64,000 bases of DNA from Rs1 sp000416275 (lineage in GTDB: Bacteria; Pseudomonadota; Gammaproteobacteria; Pseudomonadales; Balneatricaceae), in the NCBI GenBank assembly GCA_965243635.1, contig OZ251574.1, positions 2,356,001-2,420,000 of the forward strand. The letters are read 5' to 3'. The translations under genes were made by a program, and so were the position numbers. This document shows positions 33,985 to 41,776 of the stretch, in pieces; position 1 is the first letter of the stretch, and the number at the start of each line of letters is the position of its first letter. The notes under the pieces were generated by a model. It was not told the DNA's origin. It did no database searches and worked only from the letters and a program-made list of their open reading frames with translations.

Positions 33985-35463
33985 TTACTCTAGGCCTTCT
34001 TGCCGTAGAGTAAAATTATCCATTTGCATGACTTGTGTAAAAAAATTGACCACTGTTTGATCGATGCTTTCCAGTATTTTACGTTTATCTTCTTCATTTA
34101 GCCCGATAATATCACTCAAAGCGCCTGCAATTAACGCCTTAAATAGTCCCCATAATTTGCTCGCGAAGTTTAAACTACATAAGCTCTCTTCAAGGCTATT
34201 TCTCACCTTACTCACACTGGCTACTCCTTCTTCATTCTGCACAAATAGCAGTATACAAAACCTTAACCCAGTCAAATGGATCGACGCTATATAGGCGCTG
34301 TAATGACGACTTTGCTCTTTCAAAAAACCAAGTTTTTGTTTGGCCTCTTTGAAATATACCTCGATACCCCACCGTAATGCGTACACTTCAAGTATCTTCT
34401 CGTCACACATCTGACTATCGGTTGTTAAAAAAAGCGCCCAATCATTCTTTCCTGCCTGTTGCTTTGTTTCATCCATAGATCGAACAAATAACAACTTCAC
34501 TTTTATCCATTGATCGTGCTCTTTATCCGTCGCTGCTAGATTGAGTTCAACGACAATAGACTTGCTCTGGTAAGGCAATTTAGTCAGGGATTGCCATTTC
34601 CCCTTTACGTGCTGTTGATATAACTGCTTGGCACATAGCATCTCCGTCTTGCCGTTGATGCGTATTCTGTATTTAGTGTTATTTCTTTTCATTCGAACAA
34701 TAGCGATCAGTGAATGAGTCTCTGTCATTTTTAAAATGCGCTTGGTGGCAAACCATGCATCAGCCAAAAAATAATCTGCATTTATGCCTGCGCGAATCGC
34801 CCTTGCTATCATGTCACACACCATTTCAGGTTTGGTTTGAGACTGAGATTTAGCATAACGTTTCGCAGCAATGCTGCGATGGTCTTTAAAGGTAGAATTG
34901 GCTGTTTGCTCTCTCACATTACTGATGAAGATTTCATTATCAACAGGAACAAATTGTGAATTATTAGCGATGCCTAACGTAACAATTTGCTGACCCATTA
35001 CGCAGCGTCCGGTTAAATGATCAAAGTGACTAGAAACGCCAGGCATCTTTTTTCCACGCCTGATTTTCACAGAATCATCAATAACAAACGCGCTTAAACC
35101 TCCATGAGAGTTAGATTTAAGCACTTTCTTTGCGGTCAATAATTGTAACTTTCTCCAGTCGACATTTTCACGATTGAGTAGATCATAGAGGGCATCTTTT
35201 TTTGCTGCACTAAAGCTCAATAATGCATCGCGAGAGAACATCGCTACCGATTGAGTTTTTAGCCAAACCCACAGCATAAGTAGATACACAATATCGCTCG
35301 CTGGCACGCCAGAACGTTTATGAAATTTTGCTTGAAGTAGCAGGCTATTAAAGCCGAGGTGTTTCCAAGCAGAGTTAAAAGTATTGTCGATACTGAGGTT
35401 AGATTGCTCGAGAAAATCAGCAGTGAGTGATGGCAAAACACCCGTCTTTGTGGCAGAATTCAT
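33985..35463 (-). CDS. IS4-like DDE transposase, copy 2
   Basis: 492 residues, about 99% identical to the protein at 23676-25154 with the same IS4-type catalytic segments (VIDDSVKIRRG; LADAWFATKR; Y-x2-RWGIEVYFKEAK). The reading frame is intact. However, the element's terminal repeat downstream of its stop codon is broken by the nested IS66-type insertion, so this copy can probably no longer transpose as a simple unit unless the outermost 11 bp suffice. It still supplies transposase in trans. Confidence 0.93.
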   Translation of the reverse strand: MNSATKTGVLPSLTADFLEQSNLSIDNTFNSAWKHLGFNSLLLQAKFHKRSGVPASDIVYLLMLWVWLKTQSVAMFSRDALLSFSAAKKDALYDLLNRENVDWRKLQLLTAKKVLKSNSHGGLSAFVIDDSVKIRRGKKMPGVSSHFDHLTGRCVMGQQIVTLGIANNSQFVPVDNEIFISNVREQTANSTFKDHRSIAAKRYAKSQSQTKPEMVCDMIARAIRAGINADYFLADAWFATKRILKMTETHSLIAIVRMKRNNTKYRIRINGKTEMLCAKQLYQQHVKGKWQSLTKLPYQSKSIVVELNLAATDKEHDQWIKVKLLFVRSMDETKQQAGKNDWALFLTTDSQMCDEKILEVYALRWGIEVYFKEAKQKLGFLKEQSRHYSAYIASIHLTGLRFCILLFVQNEEGVASVSKVRNSLEESLCSLNFASKLWGLFKALIAGALSDIIGLNEEDKRKILESIDQTVVNFFTQVMQMDNFTLRQEGLE

Positions 35464-35804
35464 TTGATGTCTCTTGTGGTATTTTATTTTGTATAGACAG
35501 CAATTATTTTACCACAAAGAGACATCAACTTGTTTTATATCATATGCTTAGTGTTGATTTTTGGTTTTATTTGAATCCCGAAACTTGAGTAATAAATAGC
35601 GGAATTTAATCTTACTCTATGATTGCATATCAGCGCTCGGGGGCTCGCTTGCCGCTTGGTTTAACAGGCTTTTATCTATCAATCGAATAAGTCAGTCAAA
35701 CTGGTTAGCCAGCTAGCATTGGGTGATGGGGTGTTTTATCTGGGCTAGGTATTTGTTAATGGATGAAATCAACTAGTTTTTATCCAGCGTATTCGTTATA
35801 TAAG

Positions 35805-35929
35805 AGCTGAATCCGTGACTTCAAAGTGAATACAGAGTGTAAAATATTGGTTTTACAGTGGACATTTTTCTAACCGCTGTAGAGTCAATAGCTTGCGCTA
35901 TGTAGTGCAGTGAAGTCAGTGATTCCGGT
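35805..35929. repeat. Foldback repeat, internally deleted copy (about 125 bp)
   Basis: Left arm AGCTGAATCCGTGACTTCAA to TTGGTTTTACAGTGG, then a jump straight to CATTTTTCTAACCGCTG and the right end GAAGTCAGTGATTCCGG. The central 85 bp are missing. Both ends carry substitutions. Confidence 0.85.
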
Positions 35930-35976
35930 TAAGAGTATTGTACCTACTAATTTTTATTTTGGAGTGTTGTAACAGA

Positions 35977-36846
35977 ATGATCAATAAAATTGATGGCGCA
36001 GCGTACGCCAGTAATCTGCGTAAACAACTTGCTATAGACGTTGCTGCGGTAAAAGAAATATCTGGCAAGAGCCCTGGATTAACCGTCGTTTTGGTCGGAG
36101 AAGATCCTGCTAGCCAAGTCTATGTGCGTAAAAAAGGTGAGCAGGCAGCCGAAGTAGGTATTATTTCAACAGAGCATCGACTACCGGCCACCGCCAGTCA
36201 AGCAGAATTACTAGCGCTGGTTGAAACATTAAATAACGATGCTCAAGTACATGGCATTTTGGTGCAGCTACCGCTACCTAGTCAAATTGATGAGAAGACC
36301 ATTTTAACCGCCATTTTACCAGAAAAAGATGTGGATGGATTTCATCCGGTCAATGTAGGTAAACTTTCTATTGGTGATGAAAGCTTATTGCCTTGTACGC
36401 CGCATGGCAGTGTCCATTTAATTAAACATGCCCTTGGTGATGATTTGTCGGGTCTGAATGCGGTGGTGGTTGGCCGGTCAAATATTGTCGGTAAACCTAT
36501 GGCTGCTCTATTGTTACAAGAGAGTTGCACGGTGACTATTGTGCATTCACGAACTAAAAACATCGAAGCTATCTGCGCTAATGCCGATATTTTGGTCGCG
36601 GCGGTAGGCCGCCCTGAAATGATCAATGCCGACTGGATAAAGGAAGGCGCATGTGTCATTGATGTCGGCATTAATCGCATTCAAAGAGACGGTAAAAACA
36701 AACTGGTTGGCGATGTAGATTATGCCAGTGCCGGTGAAAAAGCCGGCGCCATAACACCAGTACCAGGTGGCGTAGGTCCAATGACTATTGCGATGCTACT
36801 AGTCAATACACTGACTGCTTTTAAGAGAATAGAAAAGCTAACTTAG
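35977..36846 (+). CDS. folD: Bifunctional methylenetetrahydrofolate dehydrogenase/cyclohydrolase
   Basis: 289 residues from the ATG at 35977; the longer upstream frame is hydrophobic and lies between repeat and gene, so it is not used. FolD interconverts 5,10-methylene-, methenyl- and 10-formyl-tetrahydrofolate with NADP in the cytoplasm. Signatures are 'GLTVVLVGEDPASQVYVRKKG' including the catalytic Lys region, 'VHGILVQLPLP', 'PEKDVDGFHPVNVGKL', 'VVVGRSNIVGKPMA' (NADP-binding) and 'PVPGGVGPMTIAML'. Length is normal. It supplies one-carbon units to purine synthesis; purM and purN lie about 11 kb away. Confidence 0.96.
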   Translation: MINKIDGAAYASNLRKQLAIDVAAVKEISGKSPGLTVVLVGEDPASQVYVRKKGEQAAEVGIISTEHRLPATASQAELLALVETLNNDAQVHGILVQLPLPSQIDEKTILTAILPEKDVDGFHPVNVGKLSIGDESLLPCTPHGSVHLIKHALGDDLSGLNAVVVGRSNIVGKPMAALLLQESCTVTIVHSRTKNIEAICANADILVAAVGRPEMINADWIKEGACVIDVGINRIQRDGKNKLVGDVDYASAGEKAGAITPVPGGVGPMTIAMLLVNTLTAFKRIEKLT

Positions 36847-37117
36847 CCTTTGTTTACCAATGCAGGCTAATAATGTTTGGATCATTAGCTAGCCTCTGGA
36901 CAAGTGACACTCAGAGGTTTCTTAGCTGCGATAAAGAGCGCAGTACTTACGTGAAGATTTGCTATAAAAAATAATCCATGACTTCTCAGTGGATACAGAG
37001 CGTTAAATATGACTATTACAGTTAAATTGAAAGCCCAGCTAAGCTAAGCTGGGCAGTTCAGTCGCTCTTAAATCCCGATTAGCTATCCACACTTACCCAT
37101 GATGAATAGGTCTTTTT
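36847..37117. other. Intergenic region with a decayed foldback repeat and a hairpin
   Basis: ATCCATGACTTCTCAGTGGA (about 36975) resembles the outer end of the foldback repeat and fades out by about 37030. A perfect 8-bp stem follows at 37033-37054 (GCCCAGCT pairing with AGCTGGGC). No gene is present. Confidence 0.5.
37033..37054. repeat. 8-bp perfect inverted repeat with 6-base loop
   Basis: GCCCAGCT at 37033-37040 and AGCTGGGC at 37047-37054. A T tract is not present, so a terminator role for folD is uncertain. Confidence 0.45.
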
Positions 37118-38146
37118 TTGCTCCGTATAGAAAAAAATGTAAATTTAATTGCTTTCAATACACTCAGCTTTCACTCGATAGCTGCTAATTTTCTGTCTAT
37201 CACTAGTGAGGAGCAGCTAGCGCCGGCTCTCGATTATTGTGCGCAGCAGCAGATCGGCTATCAGGTTCTTTCAGGGGGGAGCAATCTGTTAATGGCTGAA
37301 GAAATCCCGGGGTTAACGTTACATATTCAAATAAAAGGTATCAGTAAATTAAAAGAGTCAGATTCTAAGCTGACTTTACGAGTGTCAGCGGGAGAAAACT
37401 GGCATCAGCTTGTCGAGTACTCAGTCAATAATAATTGGCAGGGAATTGAAAATCTAGCGTTGATACCAGGGCTTGTCGGGGCATCTCCGGTGCAGAACAT
37501 CGGTGCTTATGGAACAGAGCTCAAAGATGTACTATTAAAAGTGTATGCTTATGACACTCAAATGAAGAGATTTCGTGAATTTGATAACAAACAGTGTGAG
37601 TTTGCTTATCGAGATAGTGTTTTCAAGCGAGCAAAAGGGCGCTATATTATTACTTATATCGACATTGAATTGAGTAAGAAGACTAATATTGAGGCTAAAT
37701 ATCAAGTGTTAAAGGACTATTTTGCCGCTAAATCAATCAAAAAAATTAGCTTAAAGGATGTGTTTGAAGGGATCTGTCTGATTAGATCAAGTAAGTTGCC
37801 AGATCCAAAAGTAACGCCTAATGCCGGCAGCTTTTTTAAGAATCCAATCATTACCACAAAACACTTCCAAGAACTAAAAACTAAGTACCCCAATATTGTC
37901 GGATATAAAGTGTCGGATCGCTCTACCAAAGTCGCAGCTGGCTGGCTAATAGAGCACTGTGGCTGGAAAGGTTATCGAAGTAAAGCAGTGGGTGTATATC
38001 CGAAACAAGCGCTGGTGCTGATTAATACTGGTGGTGCAACCATCGATCAAATATTAAATTTAGCAAAAAAAATCAGTCACTCTATTGATAGTGAATTTAA
38101 TATAAGCTTAGAAATTGAGCCTCAGCTGTTTCCAAATATTAGCTGA
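37118..38146 (+). CDS. murB: UDP-N-acetylenolpyruvoylglucosamine reductase
   Basis: 342 residues, the same length as the E. coli enzyme. MurB reduces UDP-GlcNAc-enolpyruvate to UDP-MurNAc with NADPH and FAD in peptidoglycan precursor synthesis. Visible motifs: 'VLSGGSNLLM' (FAD), 'IPGLVGASPVQNIGAYG', 'FAYRDSVFK' (catalytic Arg region), 'PNAGSFFKNP' (catalytic Ser) and 'EIEPQLF' (catalytic Glu). These define the type I enzyme. The frame opens with TTG at 37118, 7 bp after AGG; two ATG codons at 37099-37104 are out of frame across a T7 run and an A7 run, so a sequencing or natural frameshift could hide a longer N terminus. Confidence 0.94.
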   Translation: MLRIEKNVNLIAFNTLSFHSIAANFLSITSEEQLAPALDYCAQQQIGYQVLSGGSNLLMAEEIPGLTLHIQIKGISKLKESDSKLTLRVSAGENWHQLVEYSVNNNWQGIENLALIPGLVGASPVQNIGAYGTELKDVLLKVYAYDTQMKRFREFDNKQCEFAYRDSVFKRAKGRYIITYIDIELSKKTNIEAKYQVLKDYFAAKSIKKISLKDVFEGICLIRSSKLPDPKVTPNAGSFFKNPIITTKHFQELKTKYPNIVGYKVSDRSTKVAAGWLIEHCGWKGYRSKAVGVYPKQALVLINTGGATIDQILNLAKKISHSIDSEFNISLEIEPQLFPNIS

Positions 38147-38286
38147 AAAGATATGCCGGCTTGATATTGCAATAATCTGAATCAGATTTCATTGCGCGTA
38201 CATAGCGCAAAATATTGATTTACAACGATTAGTAAATTCCTGTTAAACAAATAAGTTTGCTGATTAGTCATATGACTCCGCCATCT

Positions 38287-38632
38287 TTAAACTTTTTGTA
38301 GGCATGGATTTTCTACCATTATTTTACCCAATAATGGTAGAAAATTTCTTAAATTAAACAGATGATTAAAGCTAAAACAAGACTCTGCTAAGTACTTAGG
38401 TAAGTGCTTTGGATGTATTGAATGGCAAGTACCTGTTAGCGCTGTTTTAACATTCTTTATTATCGTATTCAGCCATTTAAGCTCTTTGTCATCAAGTAGT
38501 TAATGGTTTTCAGTATGTTTTATTCGCGTGTTCCCACAGCCTGCTTTCGTGACTGATATGAAGTAGGCTAACTTGTCAGATGTTACTTCATTACCTATAG
38601 CTAAATGCTTTTTGGCCCAAGCTTCAATAGTC
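38287..38632 (-). pseudogene. IS1595-family (ISXO2-like) transposase remnant
   Basis: The minus-strand translation reads ...IEAWAKKHLAIGNEVTSD...H stop LLDDKELKWLNTIIKNVKTALTG.CHSIHPKHLPKYLAES... The WLNT..NVK..L.G.CH...KHLP.YLAE block is the signature of ISXO2-like transposases. One in-frame stop is seen and both the 5' part and the element ends are gone. The foldback repeat at 38637 begins right beside it. Confidence 0.78.
38309..38344. repeat. Perfect 15-bp inverted repeat inside the IS1595 remnant
   Basis: TTTTCTACCATTATT (38309-38323) pairs exactly with AATAATGGTAGAAAA (38330-38344) around a 6-base loop. It lies in the former coding sequence near the end of the remnant. Confidence 0.75.
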
Positions 38633-38636
38633 TTAG

Positions 38637-38827
38637 ACCTGAATCAGACTTCACTGCACCACATAGCGCAGCTCTTGATTCCACGGCGGTTAGAAAAATA
38701 CCCACTGAACCTACGGGTGCAGCTAAGATTTTTCAATTCCACTGTAAAACCAATATATTACACTCTGTTTTCACTTTGAAGTCACGGATTCAGGTCTATA
38801 TTTACTTTGAAATCACAGATTCAGGTA
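38637..38827. repeat. Foldback repeat, deleted copy with duplicated right terminus
   Basis: ACCTGAATCAGACTTCACTG to GAAGTCACGGATTCAGGT (38637-38795), with the centre deleted as in the copy at 1528. A second, diverged right end (TACTTTGAAATCACAGATTCAGGT) follows at about 38802-38827. Confidence 0.85.
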
Positions 38828-39187
38828 GTAATGAAACTATTTGTTTTAAACTAGTTTTAATTGTTAATTGTCATAAAGTCTTTTATTAGGGACGTTTGGC
38901 AGCCTGTAGTCGACGACTAAGTTATAAATAAATATATTACTGTCATATATATAAGCTATATTATGAATGCTAAATTAATATAATGACTTATTGTTGTTTT
39001 TCGTAAAATATAAAAAATAATGATTTGGTACGTTATTTTCATTTAATAACTTTAATGTGATACTTTGGGTTTCTAAATATATTAATGTTAAATTTGGTTA
39101 TTTTATGTGTTTATTCAGCAAAACTAAAAAAAACACCTATGCTTAATTATGTTAATAGAGTTAATTGGCTTTTAGGTGGGTAGTTGA
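38828..39187. other. AT-rich promoter region of the GGDEF-EAL gene
   Basis: 360 bp, very AT-rich, with no gene and no clear repeat. AGGTGGG about 7 bp before 39188 is the ribosome site. Confidence 0.5.
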
Positions 39188-41329
39188 ATGGTGGAAACGG
39201 AGTGTTTTAACGAGCTTTCAAATTTTGGTTCAGGTAATGTTTTAATTGTCGATGATAGGGAAGAAAATTTATTTGCTTTAAAAGAATTACTTGCAGAGCA
39301 ATGCAACCACATCAGCTGTGTGAATTCAGGCAATGAAGCGCTTTCATTGCTGCTAAAAGAAAATAGCTATGCACTTATTTTGCTGGATGTGCAAATGCCG
39401 GGTTTGGATGGGTTTGAAACCTTGAGCTTGATGAAAAATCATCCAAAAACTCGTGACATCCCCGTTATTTTTATAACGGCTATTCACAAGGAAGATAAAT
39501 ACCTTCATCTGGGTTTTAAAACTGGAGCTGTCGATTACATTTGTAAACCGATTGATCCTATAATCATGCGCTCTAAAGTTTCGGTCTTTTTAAATTTGGA
39601 GTCAGATAAACAAAAAATAGTCGCTGACTTAGCAGAAATTTCCAGCATAGAAAAAGCCAAGCAGACAATTTTAAGCAGTTCCGCACAAGGAATAATCAGT
39701 GTCGATGAATTCGGCTTTATTGATTACGTCAATCCGGCAAGTTTAGGCATGTTAGGGTATACCGCAGATAAATTAACCTCTAAACACGTATTTTCCATCA
39801 TCTCACCCGACATTCCATTTTTGGGAAACTGGACTCACAGTATTTATTGTAAAGCTATTCAAAGCGGTCATTCGATATTGGAAAATAATATTCATCTTTA
39901 TCAGCAAAATGGCACGACATTAAGCGTAGATTTGTCATTTGGCCCGCACCGGGAAAGCATGGCTAAAGGTGGTGTTTTTGTCATTCAGGATATTACTGAG
40001 CGAAAGAAAGAAGAAGATGACCTGTTGTTCCTAGCTACCCATGATTCTTTGACTAACTTGCCGAATAAGTTACTGTTTAAAGAAACGGTGGTGAATGCGA
40101 TTAGCCGAGCGAAGCGCTACGAAAACGAACTTTATATCATGTTTATTGATTTGGACCACTTTAAAAATATTAATGATGAATTAGGGCACTGTGCAGGTGA
40201 TTGTTTACTGCGTGATGTTGCTAATCGCCTATTGGGGGTCGGCCGTGATGTTGATGTTTTTTCTCGAATAGGTGGAGATGAATTTGCGGTGGTATTTGAA
40301 GATAAAAATAAGAGTTTTAACACCGATGTGGTCGCTTCAAAGTTGCTGAGCGTATTAAAGCAGCCTTTCTACTTTGACAACCAGGAAATGTTTATTTCAG
40401 CGAGTATAGGCATCGTTAAGTATCCTGATTACGGTATAACCGCCGATGATTTGATTCAAGCTGCAGACATAGCGATGTATAGAGCGAAACAGGCTGGGCG
40501 CAACAGGTTTGAACATTTTGATGCTCAGTCAAGAATTGAAGCTGTAAACCGTATTGAGCTTGAGTACAATTTAAAACAAGCGGTCAGTAATAAAGAAATG
40601 TTGTGTTTTTATCAGCCTATCGTTGATGTGAATGGGAAAACTTGCGCTTTAGAGGTGCTGGTTCGCTGGGAGCATCCGATGTTAGGAATCCTCAGCCCTG
40701 ATAGGTTTTTAAACCTAGCAGAGTCTACAGGTATCATATCGGAGTTAAGTTACCAAGTGATGGTGATTGCTTGTGCTCAACTCAAAAAGTGGCAAAAGGA
40801 GAGCGTATGTGAATCGAATCTTAAGTTAAGTATTAACCTTTCAAGTAAGCAGTTCTTCAGAAAAACCATCGTAGAAGATATGCTGCGTTTGAAAATGGAT
40901 CATAATATAAAACTAGAAAATATAATTTTGGAAGTAACCGAGGCTACTATAATTGAGAATGTAGGTGAAATTACTCGGGTGCTTAAAGAGCTAAAATCTA
41001 TGGGCGTTCAATTGTCATTAGATAACTATGGAGCGGGATACAGCTCTTTGCATTTGTTATCTAACTTACCTTTAGATTATTTAAAAATTGACAAATCCTT
41101 CGTTAATAAAACCAAACCAGTTAACCAGAATATCATTGATACGATGATTAAATTTGCTAAATTAATGTCGATTAAAGTGGTTGCTGTCGGGGTTGAGTCA
41201 GTGGAGCAATATGATAGTTTAGTGGAGGCTGGGGTTGATTATTTACAGGGTAATTATATCCATGAAGCAAGTAATAGTGTTGGCATTAGCTATAAATTTA
41301 AATCCGATCATCCTAGACAAAAAAAATAG
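39188..41329 (+). CDS. REC-PAS-GGDEF-EAL protein, active-looking GGDEF, degenerate EAL
   Basis: 713 residues. Receiver domain (about 15-135) with the phospho-acceptor Asp in 'ALILLDVQMPGLDG'. PAS domain (about 155-275). GGDEF domain (about 285-445) with intact 'SRIGGDEFAVVFED', consistent with c-di-GMP synthesis. EAL domain (about 460-705): EAL is EVL in 'CALEVLVRWEHP', the DDFG metal motif is DNYG ('LSLDNYGAGYSSL'), and the usual AEGVE is AVGVE. The Asn in 'SINLSSKQF' and Lys in 'LKIDKSFV' remain. Loss of two metal/catalytic acids argues against phosphodiesterase activity, leaving a phosphorylation-controlled cyclase or a c-di-GMP-binding protein. The large hybrid kinase 450 bp downstream is a natural partner. 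Confidence 0.9.
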   Translation: MVETECFNELSNFGSGNVLIVDDREENLFALKELLAEQCNHISCVNSGNEALSLLLKENSYALILLDVQMPGLDGFETLSLMKNHPKTRDIPVIFITAIHKEDKYLHLGFKTGAVDYICKPIDPIIMRSKVSVFLNLESDKQKIVADLAEISSIEKAKQTILSSSAQGIISVDEFGFIDYVNPASLGMLGYTADKLTSKHVFSIISPDIPFLGNWTHSIYCKAIQSGHSILENNIHLYQQNGTTLSVDLSFGPHRESMAKGGVFVIQDITERKKEEDDLLFLATHDSLTNLPNKLLFKETVVNAISRAKRYENELYIMFIDLDHFKNINDELGHCAGDCLLRDVANRLLGVGRDVDVFSRIGGDEFAVVFEDKNKSFNTDVVASKLLSVLKQPFYFDNQEMFISASIGIVKYPDYGITADDLIQAADIAMYRAKQAGRNRFEHFDAQSRIEAVNRIELEYNLKQAVSNKEMLCFYQPIVDVNGKTCALEVLVRWEHPMLGILSPDRFLNLAESTGIISELSYQVMVIACAQLKKWQKESVCESNLKLSINLSSKQFFRKTIVEDMLRLKMDHNIKLENIILEVTEATIIENVGEITRVLKELKSMGVQLSLDNYGAGYSSLHLLSNLPLDYLKIDKSFVNKTKPVNQNIIDTMIKFAKLMSIKVVAVGVESVEQYDSLVEAGVDYLQGNYIHEASNSVGISYKFKSDHPRQKK

Positions 41330-41505
41330 CTATATTAAGGATATGAAACCTCAGCATAATTACTGCTCTAGGTAATACGGCGTTAAAAAGCGGCTCAACA
41401 TGCTGATTTACACCAGTAATACCCATAAAGAAGGGCACACTGTACCCAAAGTGAGGGGCATACTAACTCCGCTATCTCGCCGGTTTTTTGTTTGTATTAC
41501 CTTAA

Positions 41506-41529
41506 CTCGCAACGTTATGCAGAGGTCTC
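41506..41529. repeat. 24-bp repeat, inverted copy of 2752-2775
   Basis: CTCGCAACGTTATGCAGAGG and four more bases are the exact reverse complement of the sequence at 2752-2775. Likely a solo end of the same lost insertion sequence. Confidence 0.7.
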
Positions 41530-41534
41530 GGTAT

Positions 41535-41739
41535 AGTGAATCTGTGACTTAACAGCAACATATCGCACAAGCTTTTGGCAATAAGGCGGTTAGATAAATC
41601 CAAATGAAGCTATGTTAATGCTTGGTTGCATTTATTTAACCGCTGTAGGACTGCTAAGAACACTCGCTAATAATTTTAAAGTCCATTATAGAAACAATAT
41701 CTTAGAATCTGTAAGTACTTTAAGGTCAGGGGTTCAGGA
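41535..41739. repeat. Degenerate full-length-like copy of the foldback repeat
   Basis: GTGAATCTGTGACTTAACAG at left, GGCGGTTAGATAAA and TTTAACCGCTGTAGGA inside, and CTTTAAGGTCAGGGGTTCAGG at right. Size (about 205 bp) and block order fit the family, with heavy mutation. Confidence 0.6.
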
Positions 41740-41776
41740 TTAAGTAAAAGGCCGATAAAAAGGTAGGAATCAAGAT

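Larger units (their letters stand above)
31984..35589 (-). mobile_element. IS4-like insertion sequence, copy 2, carrying a nested IS66-type element
   Basis: The ends match copy 1 and a 6-bp duplication TAATAA lies at 31978-31983 and 35590-35595. The 3606-bp span minus the nested 1947-bp element and its 8-bp duplication leaves exactly 1651 bp, the length of copy 1. The nested element sits 11 bp inside the terminal repeat. Confidence 0.95.
41330..41776. other. Gap with repeat and degenerate foldback copy
   Basis: Holds the 24-bp repeat 41506-41529 and the degenerate repeat 41535-41739. No gene recognised. AGGTAGGAA at about 41761 is the ribosome site of the next gene. Confidence 0.5.

Noticed and set aside
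38573..38889. Two overlapping ORFs around the foldback repeat
   Set aside because: Both are produced by translating the repeat and the IS1595 remnant on the wrong strand.
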